64,000 bases of DNA from assembly GCA_019637075.1 (NCBI GenBank), contig JAHBWI010000001.1:806001-870000 (forward strand), read 5' to 3'. Numbering within the stretch: position 1 is the first letter of the stretch; each line of letters opens with the position of its first letter. A model generated the notes under the pieces. It had not been told where the DNA came from. It ran no database searches and saw nothing but the letters and a program-made list of their open reading frames with translations. Source of the DNA: Nitrospiraceae bacterium (lineage in GTDB: Bacteria; Nitrospirota; Nitrospiria; Nitrospirales; Nitrospiraceae). The translations under genes and the position numbers were made by a program. This document shows positions 35,179 through 44,502 of the stretch, one piece after another.

Positions 35179-36020
35179 GCCGGATCGATCTCCATCTGCA
35201 TACCACGCACTCCGACGGCAGCTTTTCACCCCGCGAGGTCCTGCAATTCGCCAAGCAAGCCAATGTCACGGCTCTGGCCATCACAGACCACGACATCACC
35301 GATGGAATACCCGAAGCCACGGCCGTAGGGACCGAACTGGGTATCGAGGTAATCCCAGGGGTGGAGATCAGTTCCCGTTTCGGGGATAGCGAGCTGCATA
35401 TCCTGGGCTACTTTCTCCGGTGGACCGATGAAACACTGAATCAGCGCATGGCGAAGTTACGGGAGAGTCGTCATACCCGCAATCCCCGGATTATCGAGCG
35501 ATTGAACGCCCTAGGCATCGAGATCACCTATGACGAGGTTCGAGCCCTGGCCGGGACCGAATCTGTGGGCCGCCCCCACATCGCGCGCGTGCTGATGGAG
35601 AAGAAGGTCGTCACATCGGCCAAGGAAGCCTTCGATCGATTTCTCGCGGATGGCCGTCCAGCCTACGTGGGGAGAGAACTTCCCGATCCGGCCGACGCGG
35701 TGAAATGGATTCAAGACGCGGGCGGGGTAGCGGTCCTCGCGCACCCAACCTGGGTCCGCACCTCGGCCGACGGTCTGGCAACCTTGGTGGGTAACTTGAA
35801 AAACAAGGGGCTCGGCGGCATGGAAGTCCATTACAGCAGCCATACTCCCAGCCAGACGAACGAATACCTCAACCTCGCAAAACGCTATGACCTCCTGGTC
35901 ACCGGAGGAAGCGACTTCCACGGGGTGACCAAGCCGGATATCGAGGTCGGCATCGGCAAGGGCCAGTTGAAGGTCTCAGAAAAGCTGCTGGACCCGCTCC
36001 GCAAAGCAGCAATCGCATAG
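35175..36020 (+). CDS. PHP-domain phosphoesterase (RNase AM/YciV-like)
   Basis: A 281-residue metal-dependent phosphoesterase. The four metal motifs are visible: D-L-H-L-H-T-T-H-S-D-G, I-T-D-H-D, P-G-V-E-I-S and, later, L-A-H-P-T and G-G-S-D-F-H-G. YciV-type members trim 5' ends of short RNAs or act on 3',5'-nucleoside bisphosphates. Start and previous stop overlap (ATGA), so translation is coupled to the FolB fusion. Confidence 0.88.
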   Translation: MSRIDLHLHTTHSDGSFSPREVLQFAKQANVTALAITDHDITDGIPEATAVGTELGIEVIPGVEISSRFGDSELHILGYFLRWTDETLNQRMAKLRESRHTRNPRIIERLNALGIEITYDEVRALAGTESVGRPHIARVLMEKKVVTSAKEAFDRFLADGRPAYVGRELPDPADAVKWIQDAGGVAVLAHPTWVRTSADGLATLVGNLKNKGLGGMEVHYSSHTPSQTNEYLNLAKRYDLLVTGGSDFHGVTKPDIEVGIGKGQLKVSEKLLDPLRKAAIA

Positions 36021-36099
36021 CCAGCGACGTTTCCAACCTTCCCTTGCCCCTGCCCAACGATACGGTCGACCGGTATCGCTGCAGTATTCCGGCCTTTCG

Positions 36100-36127
36100 T
36101 TGACACTCCTTCCCCATCCGCTACACT
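36100..36127 (+). promoter_or_regulatory. Promoter of the kinase-phosphatase-FHA operon
   Basis: Consensus TTGACA (36100-36105), 16 bases, then TACACT (36122-36127). The predicted transcript starts near 36134, about 23 bases before the kinase ATG at 36157. Confidence 0.65.
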
Positions 36128-36156
36128 GATACAAAACCTCCAAGAACTCCACGCAC

Positions 36157-37560
36157 ATGACCACATCCTGGGGCTGGATCGGCCCCTACCTAATCGTTAT
36201 CATTTTGGCTATCCTCGTGGGCCCCGTCTTGGCCACGTTGCCGCTGTTTACCCACACCTTCGTTCAACAACTCGGAATGAATGCTGCCCAGGCGGTCCGT
36301 CTGGCGGCCGATGCGCTCTGCCTGTTGATGGTCTGGCTGGCCGCGGCACGGGCACGAAATGAACTGGAGGACAACGGTAAGGGACAAACGTTCCTCCGTT
36401 CCATTCTATTCCCGATCGCGCTGCTTATCATCGTGATCGTGGCGCAAAAGGCCTATGAGGCACACGCGATTCCCGTCCTGGGGCACCCCAGACAGCCACT
36501 TTACAATTGGGTCCTGACGGGGGGCTTGATCAGTTCCGCCGCCTGGCTGACATTTGCCTGGGTTCGTCACGCCGATGCCCTGACCAATGCGTTCGCTCGT
36601 CCCGTCCGCCGCCGCCCTGCCGAAGAAGACAAAAAAGAAGCCATCGTCGAGGAGGAACCGGCCCCCGCCGAATCACTGTCGCAAACCCAGTCACGCGCGG
36701 GCGAAACGGTCATCATTCGAACGGGCAGCCAGCCGGCGGCACTGGGCCGCTATCAAATTGTGAAGGAACTGGGACGCGGTGCGATGGGCGTCGTCTTTCT
36801 CGGCAAGGACCCCACCATCCAGCGCTTCGTGGCGATTAAGACGATGCGGCTGGACGAAATCGACAGCCCGGAAGAACTCAAGCAGTTTCGCGATCGGTTT
36901 TTTCGAGAAGCCGAGTCCACGGGCCGTCTCTCGCACCCCAATATCGTCACGGTCTACGATGCGGGGGAGCAGGACGGCCTGGCCTATATCGCGATGGAAT
37001 ACCTTGAAGGCACCACCCTCGCGAACTACTGCCAGAAGGGAACGCTGCTCCCGGCCAAGCAGGTTCTGCAGATCGTCGCCACGGTCGCGGAAGCGCTGGA
37101 CTATGCCCATAGTCAAGACGTCGTGCACCGGGACATCAAGCCCGCCAACATCATGATTCTCAAGAATCGGCTCGTGAAGGTCATGGATTTCGGCATCGCG
37201 AAGGTCGCGAGCCAGTCGAAAACCCAGACCAGCATGATCATGGGCACTCCCCGGTATATGTCGCCGGAACAGGCCTCCGGGAAAAATGTCGACGGCCGTT
37301 CCGACGTCTTCTCTCTGGGAATCGTGCTCTTCGAATTGCTGACCGGAAACAAACCCTTCGACGCCGAAAACATGCCGGCCCTGGTCATGAAAATCTCCAA
37401 GTCGCCCCACCCGCCCCTCTTGAAATACCGGCGCGACCTCCCCACCAGGGTCCAGTCGATCGTAGACCGCGCACTTCAAAAGGAAGTGCCCAATCGCTAT
37501 CGCCACGCCAGTGACTTTGCCCAGGATCTTCGCGACGTCTATCAGGTGATGCCCAGGTAG
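36157..37560 (+). CDS. Ser/Thr protein kinase with amino-terminal membrane domain
   Basis: A 467-residue kinase. Residues 9-31, about 48-63, 82-97 and 118-136 are hydrophobic membrane segments; a charged linker (about 150-195) leads to a complete kinase domain: G-R-G-A-M-G (206-211), Lys228 in [13 protein letters not shown] (Asp326) and D-F-G (344-346), followed by G-T-P-R-Y-M-S-P-E. Most bacterial kinases of this type have the membrane segment after the kinase domain, so the order here is unusual. It is followed by PP2C and FHA genes, probably in one operon. Confidence 0.93.
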   Translation: MTTSWGWIGPYLIVIILAILVGPVLATLPLFTHTFVQQLGMNAAQAVRLAADALCLLMVWLAAARARNELEDNGKGQTFLRSILFPIALLIIVIVAQKAYEAHAIPVLGHPRQPLYNWVLTGGLISSAAWLTFAWVRHADALTNAFARPVRRRPAEEDKKEAIVEEEPAPAESLSQTQSRAGETVIIRTGSQPAALGRYQIVKELGRGAMGVVFLGKDPTIQRFVAIKTMRLDEIDSPEELKQFRDRFFREAESTGRLSHPNIVTVYDAGEQDGLAYIAMEYLEGTTLANYCQKGTLLPAKQVLQIVATVAEALDYAHSQDVVHRDIKPANIMILKNRLVKVMDFGIAKVASQSKTQTSMIMGTPRYMSPEQASGKNVDGRSDVFSLGIVLFELLTGNKPFDAENMPALVMKISKSPHPPLLKYRRDLPTRVQSIVDRALQKEVPNRYRHASDFAQDLRDVYQVMPR

Positions 37561-37569
37561 GTGCCGGCC

Positions 37570-38403
37570 ATGAGCCAGCTACGCGCCCTCCATGGCGCCA
37601 AGTCCGACACAGGCTTGCGTCGCCGCCATAACGAGGACAGCTTTTGCGCTGATCCGACGCTGAGTCTGTTCGTCGTCTGCGACGGGATGGGAGGGCACCG
37701 CGCCGGTGAGGTGGCAAGCGCGCGGGCGGCCGAAACGATTCATCGTCATATCGCCGAGTCGGCTGACAACCCCGAACTTCCCCTGTTCGGAGTCGCCAGG
37801 CCGGAATGGTCGGCGCGGGCGAACCGGCTCGCCAGCGCAATCCGTGCCGCGAATTCCGCCATTCACCAGGAAGCGGCCCGGCATCCCGAACGAGGCGGCA
37901 TGGGAACGACTGTGATCGCGGCCTGGCTGGCCGACGACATCCTCTCGATCGCCCATGTGGGAGACAGCCGCCTCTATTTGGCCCGCGGTGAATCGCTTCA
38001 ACCGCTGACCACCGACCATTCGTTGGTCAGTGAACAGATTCAACAGGGCCTGCTGAGCCCCGCCGATGCCGAGCGGGTCGCCCACCGACACGTGCTCACC
38101 CGTGCGGTCGGCGTTAATGCTACCGTGGATGTGGATGTGAGTGAGATCCCGGTTCTCAACGGAGACGTGTTGCTGCTCTGTTCCGATGGTCTCACCGCCG
38201 GGGTCAAACCGCAAACCATCTTGGACGCCGTGAAGGAAATCTCCGACCCGCAACAGCTCTCCGAGCGGCTCATCGAACTTTCGAATGCCGCCGGAGGCAT
38301 CGACAACACCACCGTCATCGTCGTCAGCCTGGCCAGACGCAGGTCGGGAATCTGGGACCGCCTGCGCGGCCCGTGGTTCGCCAACTACGCCGTCGGCGAG
38401 TAA
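37570..38403 (+). CDS. PP2C-family Ser/Thr protein phosphatase
   Basis: A 277-residue phosphatase with motifs R-H-N-E-D-S-F (about 22), C-D-G-M-G-G-H (about 40), G-D-S-R-L-Y, L-C-S-D-G-L-T and D-N-T-T-V-I. It should reverse the action of the kinase just upstream. The ATG at 37570 lies 9 bases past the kinase stop; a GTG at 37561 is possible. It has no membrane segment. Confidence 0.93.
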   Translation: MSQLRALHGAKSDTGLRRRHNEDSFCADPTLSLFVVCDGMGGHRAGEVASARAAETIHRHIAESADNPELPLFGVARPEWSARANRLASAIRAANSAIHQEAARHPERGGMGTTVIAAWLADDILSIAHVGDSRLYLARGESLQPLTTDHSLVSEQIQQGLLSPADAERVAHRHVLTRAVGVNATVDVDVSEIPVLNGDVLLLCSDGLTAGVKPQTILDAVKEISDPQQLSERLIELSNAAGGIDNTTVIVVSLARRRSGIWDRLRGPWFANYAVGE

Positions 38404-38415
38404 GGAGGAGTCATC

Positions 38416-39141
38416 ATGTCCGACGCCGCATCCCGTCTTCCAAAGCTCTTGGTCAAGGCCCCGCAGGGCGGTACGAAGGAAGTCGAGGTCTCAGAGACCC
38501 CCTTCACCATCGGCCGTAAGCCCGACAACCACCTGTGCCTCGACGACCCGGCTGCCTCCGGCCACCACGCCCGTATCGTGAAGGTGCAGGAAGTCCTGTT
38601 CATCGAGGATCAACGAAGCACGAACGGCATATTCGTTAACGAGCAGAAAATCGATCGCAAACAATTGCGCGACACCGACAGCATTCGCATCGGCACGCAC
38701 CGCCTGATCTTCCGGCACGAGGACTCCGCCGCCGCTGCATCGAAACCGGTTCTGGGCACAGCCGACACGGACAAGACGATGGTCGTTTCCGCCTCGATGG
38801 CCTCAGCAGCAACGCCTGTCCCGCAGAAAATCGGCATCGTCGAGGTACTGTCGGGGAAGACGACTCAATCGCAGTACCGGTTGACAAAACAAGTCTCCCT
38901 GATCGGCTCCCAGGAGGACGCGGCAATCCGGCTCACCGGTTGGTTTGCGCCCAAGTCCGCGGCCGTGATCGGACGCCGCCCCGAAGGCTACTACGTGGGC
39001 AAGGTGGAAGGGGGCAAACCGGTATTGGTCAACAAGGAACCGCTCGAGGGGCAACAGATGCTGCTGGATGGGGACGTCGTGGAGACGGCGGGGATCAGCC
39101 TCCAGTTTCATCTGCGGGACGCCAAAAAGGCAGCGGCCTAA
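38416..39141 (+). CDS. FHA-domain protein with a second, degenerate FHA
   Basis: A 241-residue protein. Residues about 10-95 form a canonical FHA phosphothreonine-binding domain: I-G-R-K-P-D-N-H-L, S-G-H-H-A-R and R-S-T-N-G-I-F-V-N. A second FHA-like fold (about 140-235, with L-I-G-S-Q-E-D-A-A-I-R-L and L-V-N-K-E-P-L) lacks the key Arg and Ser-His pair, so it may not bind phosphopeptide. The ATG follows TAAGGAGGAG. As third gene of the kinase-phosphatase operon it is probably the substrate or adaptor. Confidence 0.9.
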   Translation: MSDAASRLPKLLVKAPQGGTKEVEVSETPFTIGRKPDNHLCLDDPAASGHHARIVKVQEVLFIEDQRSTNGIFVNEQKIDRKQLRDTDSIRIGTHRLIFRHEDSAAAASKPVLGTADTDKTMVVSASMASAATPVPQKIGIVEVLSGKTTQSQYRLTKQVSLIGSQEDAAIRLTGWFAPKSAAVIGRRPEGYYVGKVEGGKPVLVNKEPLEGQQMLLDGDVVETAGISLQFHLRDAKKAAA

Positions 39142-39746
39142 TTCAACAGGCGTCCCCGCTTGGGGAGTAACTCAAAGCACCGGTCTGACACTTCTTGGGC
39201 GTGCCCCTCCAAACACTGGATCATCGCGCCGCCCCCGACCGGAGCTTCACGGCAAAACCGCCTCGCGTCGGCCTCGCAGGCGACACGCAACTGTTGCATC
39301 GCCTCCTTCATCCGCACCAATCGCTCGCGTAAGACCTGTTGGCAAGGACCCGACACCTGGCGAAGTTTCTCCTGCAGGCAAATCCGTCGATCAGGCCCTT
39401 CCGCCTCGGGACAGAGCGCCTCCACTTCACCGTCACATTTTAGCTCCAGTCCCAGCGGCACGCGCGGACCTTCCGGCGCGACACGGTCGAGTGGTCTGAT
39501 CTCCGCCACGGGCGGTGCTTCACGCACAATGACGGGCGCAGGGTCATGCGGGGGTGGTGCCGGCTCAACCGGTCGGTTGTGGACCGGGGCCGGCTGCGAC
39601 GAAGGGGCGACGGCGACACGAGAGGAGGCAGACTCGCCTTCGCTCTGCGGCAGGAGAAAAATCACCAGGCCCCAGACCGAACCGAGCACCAGAAGGCTGA
39701 GCACCGTGACAATGACGATGGCGCCGAATCGTGATGGACCCGCCAA
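39138..39746 (-). CDS. Membrane-anchored cysteine-rich repeat protein
   Basis: A 202-residue protein. Residues about 7-32 are a membrane anchor, followed by a Pro-rich spacer and a carboxy-terminal Cys-rich region (about 105-195) with C-D-G-E-V-E-A-L-C-P, C-L-Q-E-K-L-R-Q-V-S-G-P-C and C-E-A-D-A-R-R-F-C repeats, like the Golgi-complex-localised glycoprotein-type repeat (PF00839), whose bacterial members have unknown roles. The start is TTG 39746 directly after GAGGAGATCT. Its end overlaps the FHA gene on the opposite strand by four bases. Confidence 0.7.
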   Translation of the reverse strand: MAGPSRFGAIVIVTVLSLLVLGSVWGLVIFLLPQSEGESASSRVAVAPSSQPAPVHNRPVEPAPPPHDPAPVIVREAPPVAEIRPLDRVAPEGPRVPLGLELKCDGEVEALCPEAEGPDRRICLQEKLRQVSGPCQQVLRERLVRMKEAMQQLRVACEADARRFCREAPVGGGAMIQCLEGHAQEVSDRCFELLPKRGRLLN

Positions 39747-39776
39747 AGATCTCCTCGTTGGACGGAGAATCGGAGC

Positions 39777-40790
39777 CTAGTTTTCCGGGGCTTCGACGAT
39801 GTGATTCTCGAAACGCGTGCAACCTTCCGCCAGGAGACGGTTGGTCAGCATCTCGCCCGGCCATTCGATAGGAAGGTCGGCCGTGAACACCCACACATCC
39901 GGCGACGTCCACACCGGACCGTGGTCTTCCGGCAACTCGGGATCAAACAGGTCGGTCCAGACCGGCATGTAGACCCCGTTCCCGCACTGCGTATGCAGAT
40001 GAACGATAGTCCTAGCCCGGACGAGCGGTTCGAGATCGCGCCAGACCGCCGCCGTTTCGTCGGCCAACCGGTGCAGCCGCACGGCATTTTGCGCGTCGAA
40101 CAGCGCATAGGAGGCGTAGACCGGCACCTCGAGCGTGTCGGGCGCCAGGGCCAATTCAGCACACTGTTCGACCAGGCCGCTCAGCAACGCTCGACGGTCG
40201 GTCTCTTCGAAGCAGTCCGGCAACCCTGGGTCCGGCAGCCCGATCAGTTCGAAGAAGAGAAAGGCCGTATTTTCCACCGGAGAATAGAGACGCGAGGCGA
40301 TCGCCGGCGTGCGCTGCGAGTCCGCGATGCTCGCCAGATGTTCGTTCAAACTCTGCAACGTCAGCCCTTCCAGCGTGGCATCGGTCAAGAGACGGGGCTC
40401 CACCCGAACAACAACGCCTGCCGGGATCTGGAGATGCCGATGCAGCAGGTCCGCGGTGGCGACCGAATCGATCTTCAATCCCAAGGGCTGGTTCAGATTC
40501 GCCTGCAGCGGCAACTCCAGCGCCGCCATCACCGCATAGGAACGCTTGTCATCGACCGGACCGTCCATCACCACCGAACAAGACGCCTCGGCGACGAGAT
40601 CGAACAGCCACTCGGCCATCTCCTCGTCGAGCGCCGCCAGAACCGTGAGAAGATCCTGCTCCCGCCCCTGCTCAATGAACGCCTGCAACGTATCGATCGC
40701 GGCATCGGTATCGCCATGATCATGCCGACGGGCATTGATGAGATGAATGAGGTCGCGTGTGAGCGGATCGGGCCGTGCCCAACTTAACAT
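39777..40790 (-). CDS. Unrecognised cytoplasmic protein
   Basis: A 337-residue acidic protein without signal or membrane segments. The ATG at 40790 follows GGGAGGCTGGCG, which decides the start. It has a helical first quarter (L-I-N-A-R-R-H-D-H-G-D-T), then mixed alpha/beta segments such as SCSVVMDGPVDDKRSYAVM and AFLFFELIGLPDPGLPDCFE. I recognise no family with confidence; DUF2863-like proteins are a possibility. The gene stands between the Cys-rich protein and a YjbQ gene on the same strand. Confidence 0.6.
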   Translation of the reverse strand: MLSWARPDPLTRDLIHLINARRHDHGDTDAAIDTLQAFIEQGREQDLLTVLAALDEEMAEWLFDLVAEASCSVVMDGPVDDKRSYAVMAALELPLQANLNQPLGLKIDSVATADLLHRHLQIPAGVVVRVEPRLLTDATLEGLTLQSLNEHLASIADSQRTPAIASRLYSPVENTAFLFFELIGLPDPGLPDCFEETDRRALLSGLVEQCAELALAPDTLEVPVYASYALFDAQNAVRLHRLADETAAVWRDLEPLVRARTIVHLHTQCGNGVYMPVWTDLFDPELPEDHGPVWTSPDVWVFTADLPIEWPGEMLTNRLLAEGCTRFENHIVEAPEN

Positions 40791-40947
40791 CGCCAGCCTC
40801 CCGCGCCGACACAGAATATCGTCACGTGGTATCGACTCTGCTTGCAAATCATGTTGCCAAACTTTCCCACACGTGGCAAGCGCGAACGCGGTTCCATGCG
40901 GGGCTCCATCCCCCGCTCATCGGCCCGGGCCAAACGGCCGTTCCGGC

Positions 40948-41361
40948 TCATTCCCCGATGACCTTGACCAACACGCGTTTTCGTCGCCGCCCGTCGAACT
41001 CACCGTAAAAAATCTGTTCCCAAGGACCGAAATCCAGCTTGCCGTCTGTAATGGCGACGACAACTTCGCGCCCCATCAGCTGCCGCTTGATATGGGCGTC
41101 TCCGTTGTCCTCGCCGGTCTCATTGTGGCGATACTCGGCGGCGTGCGGGGCCACGCGCTCCAGGAACTGCTCGTAGTCCTGCAAGAGCCCGGCCTCATCG
41201 TCATTGATATAGACGCTGGCCGTGATATGCATCGCATTGACGAGGACCAGTCCTTCGCGGACGCCGCTCTTTCTGACGGCCCCCTCCACCTGAGGAGTAA
41301 TGTTCACGAATGCCCGGCGGGTCTTGGTTTCGAACCAGAGTTCCTCGCGATAGGATTTCAT
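40948..41361 (-). CDS. yjbQ: YjbQ family protein (UPF0047)
   Basis: A 137-residue protein with the family hallmarks: [20 protein letters not shown] near residue 45, [16 protein letters not shown] and G[12 protein letters not shown] near the end. Members have weak thiamine phosphate synthase-like activity in reports; the physiological role is unsure. The ATG at 41361 follows GGAGTCAC; a longer reading to 41454 is rejected. Confidence 0.9.
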   Translation of the reverse strand: MKSYREELWFETKTRRAFVNITPQVEGAVRKSGVREGLVLVNAMHITASVYINDDEAGLLQDYEQFLERVAPHAAEYRHNETGEDNGDAHIKRQLMGREVVVAITDGKLDFGPWEQIFYGEFDGRRRKRVLVKVIGE

Positions 41362-41495
41362 GTGACTCCGAAGCGGTGTCAGCGATTCTGCAATGCGGAT
41401 GTTCGAAGTTGCAAGCCCCTTCGGAAGGAAATCCGAGCGCGGCCGCTCCACCACCCGCGCGATAGTAGTTCAGGCCCCGGTTGCTTATAATTGTC

Positions 41496-43289
41496 ATGAT
41501 GACACGTGCAAACTTCACGGGCCGGCGCACACCGACGAACCTCCCCGGCCTGTCCCGCAACGCGCTGGCAGTGTTGCGCCGCCGCTACTTGACCAAGAAT
41601 GCGGCCGGTCGTGTGATGGAGACCCCGGACGAGATGTTTCGCCGTGTCGCCGGCGACATCGCGCGCGCCGAGGCAGCCTATCCGCCGCACACTCGGCTGG
41701 CGCAGGCGGCCGGGAATTACTACCGGCTCATGCGCGCACTCGAATTCCTGCCGAATTCGCCCACGCTTATGAACGCGGGACGGCCGCTGCAGCAATTGTC
41801 GGCCTGTTTCGTTCTGCCGATCGACGATTCGCTCGATTCTATTTTTGACACGCTGAAACACCAAGCCCTGATCCATCAGTCGGGCGGCGGTACCGGGTTT
41901 TCGTTCAGCCGGCTTCGCCCCAAGGACGACCGCGTCGCCACCACCAGCGGCGTCGCGTCCGGTCCCGTGTCGTTCATGCATATCTTCAACACTGCCACCG
42001 ACGTCATCAAGCAGGGAGGCACCAGGCGCGGCGCCAACATGGGCATCCTGCGCATCGACCACCCGGACATTCTCGACTTCATCGACGTGAAGCGGAAACC
42101 GGGCGCGATGAACAACTTCAACCTCTCCGTCGGCATCACCGATGCCTTCATGACGGCCCTCGATCAACGGCGCACCTACGCGCTGAACAATCCCCGGACC
42201 GGGAAGCCGACCCGGCGGCTGGCCGCCCAGGAGGTGTTCGACCGGCTCGTACAGGCGGCTTGGGAAAACGGAGAACCGGGAGTGGTCTTCCTCGACACCA
42301 TCGGCCGCCAGAACCCTACTCCGCATCTCGGCGCCATCGAAGCGACGAACCCTTGCGGCGAACAGCCGCTGCTGCCCCACGAATCCTGCACATTGGGCTC
42401 GCTCAACCTCTCCCGCTTCGTCACCGGATCACCGGATACTCCGACGATCGACTATCCGCGCCTGACCGACGCCATCGTTACCGCCGTGCGCTTTTTGGAC
42501 GGCGTCATCGATCGTAACCATTACCCCCTCCCCGTGATCGAAGAGCGCACGAAAAGCACCAGAAAGATCGGATTGGGCGTGATGGGCTTCGCGGATCTCC
42601 TGATTCGCCTCGGCATTCCCTACGATACGACCGATGCGGTTGAGACCGGCGAAGGCGTGATGCGGTTCATCCATGAGCGGGCGCATGAGGCCTCCGTCGA
42701 GTTAGCGAAATCCCGAGGCCCTTTTCCGGCGTTTGCGGAAAGTCGCATGGCCGCCATACACGCGCCGCGTCGCCACGCCACGGTGACGACGGTCGCTCCT
42801 ACCGGCACGATCAGCATTATCGCCGACTGTTCACCCGGCATCGAGCCGCTGTACGGGGTCAGTTTCATGCGCACCGTGATGGACAACGTCCGGTTGATCA
42901 GCGTCCATCCGGATTTCGTGCGTTTGACCAAACAGGCCGGCATCTACTCCGCTCGCCTGCTCCGTCGCGTGACTGCCCAGGAATCGATTCAATCGCTCAG
43001 TGAAATTCCTCGGGCCATCCGCCAATTGTTCGTGACGGCCCATGACATCCCTCCCTCTCACCATGTGCGCATGCAGGCGGCCTTTCAGCGTCACAGCGAC
43101 AGCGGTGTGTCGAAGACCATCAATCTCCCGCCGCAGGCAAGCCGTAAAGATGTGGCCGAAGCGTTTCTGCTCGCCTATCGGCTCGGCTGCAAGGGCCTGA
43201 CGGTGTTTCGCTCCGGCAGCCGGGATGCGCAGGTCATGTCCTGCGCGCAAATCGAATATTGCGACGCAGCGCGGGAGATCAGGTCCTAG
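41496..43289 (+). CDS. nrdJ: Class II (adenosylcobalamin-dependent) ribonucleotide reductase
   Basis: A 597-residue enzyme making deoxyribonucleotides with a B12-generated thiyl radical. Visible motifs: L-P-N-S-P-T-L-M-N-A-G, S-G-G-G-T-G-F-S-F-S-R-L, the active-site N-P-C-G-E-Q-P-L and P-T-G-T-I-S. The carboxy terminus has a Cys pair (C-A-Q-I-E-Y-C) that may accept electrons from thioredoxin. The ATG lies 5 bases after a TATAAT (41486-41491), with no ribosome binding site, so a leaderless transcript from ATG 41499 or a different promoter is possible. Confidence 0.92.
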   Translation: MMTRANFTGRRTPTNLPGLSRNALAVLRRRYLTKNAAGRVMETPDEMFRRVAGDIARAEAAYPPHTRLAQAAGNYYRLMRALEFLPNSPTLMNAGRPLQQLSACFVLPIDDSLDSIFDTLKHQALIHQSGGGTGFSFSRLRPKDDRVATTSGVASGPVSFMHIFNTATDVIKQGGTRRGANMGILRIDHPDILDFIDVKRKPGAMNNFNLSVGITDAFMTALDQRRTYALNNPRTGKPTRRLAAQEVFDRLVQAAWENGEPGVVFLDTIGRQNPTPHLGAIEATNPCGEQPLLPHESCTLGSLNLSRFVTGSPDTPTIDYPRLTDAIVTAVRFLDGVIDRNHYPLPVIEERTKSTRKIGLGVMGFADLLIRLGIPYDTTDAVETGEGVMRFIHERAHEASVELAKSRGPFPAFAESRMAAIHAPRRHATVTTVAPTGTISIIADCSPGIEPLYGVSFMRTVMDNVRLISVHPDFVRLTKQAGIYSARLLRRVTAQESIQSLSEIPRAIRQLFVTAHDIPPSHHVRMQAAFQRHSDSGVSKTINLPPQASRKDVAEAFLLAYRLGCKGLTVFRSGSRDAQVMSCAQIEYCDAAREIRS

Positions 43290-43467
43290 CCCGCCGGTCG
43301 CCATGCATCCGGTTCCTCCGTCACATGCCGCTCAGCGCCGTAGCTCGACGACAGACGAACGGTCCGGATGTCGATTTCTGGAACAAAATTGACAGGGTAG
43401 AGACCCGGTGATAAGTACCTAAGCTGGTATCCACACCGGTGCCGTGATTCCACCAGGGAGGTTCCCG

Positions 43468-44226
43468 ATGTTGGCTTCTCAGGGCGTAACCGCGCTCAAT
43501 GGTAGTTGGTTGAACCTGCCTCTGTTTTTTGCGCAACAGCCCGAACCGGATCTTGAATTCACCGAGGAAAACCTCGACGACCAGACCACGCCGCTTCCCC
43601 CGCCGATGCGGGCCCCGAAACGGTCGGGGAAAAAACCCTTGCTCTGGATCCTGCTGCTGTTGATCCTGGGAGTCGCCGGGTACGCAGCCTACGATCCCGA
43701 CGGCATGATGCAAATACTGGAACCATACCTGGGCGGGCTCAGCGGGGAGAGCGAACAGGCCCAGCAATCAGCCCCCACACCCGCAGCCCCTCAGCCAATG
43801 GCTCAGGAGGCTCCAACCACCGCACCGCCGACTCCTGCAGCGACCGGCACTCCGGCTCCTGCTCCGACAAGCGCCGCCCCGGCCGCTGCGCCGACTCCAG
43901 TGAAGCCTCAGACCCCGGCAGCGGCCGCTCCCGCTCCGACGCCTTCGCCGGCGGCAAAGCCGATGGCTCCGATCGCGCAGGTTGCCGGCCCATTGTTTGG
44001 TGAAGGTCAGCGCGTCGTCATTGTGGCAGATCCGACACGCCCCGGTGCGCCGGTTCCTCTCTTCAACAACTCAGCGGGATCGAAAACCACCACCACCGTC
44101 TCGGCCAGCACGACACTGACCGTGCTCGACGGCGAACTGGCAAAAAATGGCTGGGTCTATGCCGTGCGGACCGACGACGGGCGCAAAGGCTGGATTTCCG
44201 AGCGCAACCTCAAGCTGAAGCGCTGA
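43468..44226 (+). CDS. Membrane protein with Pro/Ala-rich linker and SH3-like domain
   Basis: A 252-residue protein. An amino-terminal cytoplasmic part is followed by one membrane segment (about 57-74, LLWILLLLILGVAGYAAY), a Pro/Ala/Thr-rich linker of about 80 residues and a carboxy-terminal SH3-like domain (about 180-252), seen in V-V-I-V-A-D-P-T, L-T-V-L-D, W-V-Y-A-V and G-R-K-G-W-I-S-E-R-N-L. Such SH3 domains usually bind cell-wall material. The ATG at 43468 follows GGGAGG. A terminator at 44314 follows. Confidence 0.7.
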   Translation: MLASQGVTALNGSWLNLPLFFAQQPEPDLEFTEENLDDQTTPLPPPMRAPKRSGKKPLLWILLLLILGVAGYAAYDPDGMMQILEPYLGGLSGESEQAQQSAPTPAAPQPMAQEAPTTAPPTPAATGTPAPAPTSAAPAAAPTPVKPQTPAAAAPAPTPSPAAKPMAPIAQVAGPLFGEGQRVVIVADPTRPGAPVPLFNNSAGSKTTTTVSASTTLTVLDGELAKNGWVYAVRTDDGRKGWISERNLKLKR

Positions 44227-44235
44227 TGAAGCTGT

Positions 44236-44300
44236 GCGCCGTACGTTGAGCCTCTGATCGCCGCGCGAGAGAAGCTCGCGGGCGTTTTCAACATCCTGCT
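44236..44300. repeat. Fragment of the dispersed repeat seen at 32111
   Basis: The stretch GTACGTTGAGCCT and a later GAAGCT with GCGTTTTCAACATCCTGCT match parts of the element at 32111-32237 and, reversed, the piece at 51364-51384 (GCAGGATGCTCAAAAAG). It lies between the SH3 gene and its terminator. Confidence 0.4.
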
Positions 44301-44313
44301 GAGCGTACATGAG

Positions 44314-44351
44314 CGGCCCGCCCCGATGAGGGGCGGGCCGTTCTGTTTCTT
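44314..44351 (+). terminator. Rho-independent terminator
   Basis: A perfect 11-base stem, CGGCCCGCCCC and GGGGCGGGCCG, with loop GATGA, followed by TTCTGTTTCTT. It ends transcription from the SH3-domain gene and perhaps nrdJ. Confidence 0.85.
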
Positions 44352-44378
44352 GGCATCCGCTCCCTCGGAGGTTATAAT
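44350..44378 (+). promoter_or_regulatory. Promoter of the HAD-btuF-like-hpnD-hpnE operon
   Basis: TTGGCA (44350-44355), 17 bases, then a perfect TATAAT (44373-44378). The predicted start near 44385 gives a leader of about 118 bases before ATG 44503, with a small hairpin GGCGCT/AGCGCC in it. I do not see the conserved parts of a cobalamin riboswitch. Confidence 0.7.
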
Positions 44379-44502
44379 GCCACGCGTCTGGCGCTCCCCT
44401 TGTGAGCGAGCGCCATGGAGGGATACGTTTCCCGAGTGAACTAGTAAGCAACATTCGAGCGACGATACCGCTCCGGTACATCCACCACGACCGATAAGGG
44501 AT

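Noticed and set aside
41486-41501. A TATAAT just upstream of the nrdJ ATG, suggesting a leaderless transcript
   Set aside because: No -35 box stands 16-18 bases upstream, so the evidence is too thin to call a promoter or a leaderless message.
43389-43417. A promoter before the SH3-domain gene
   Set aside because: TTGACA is present at 43389 but the paired -10 (TAAGTA) matches poorly.
44379-44502. A cobalamin riboswitch in the leader before the HAD-btuF-like operon
   Set aside because: The leader is of plausible length, but I see none of the conserved B12-box segments, only a small hairpin.
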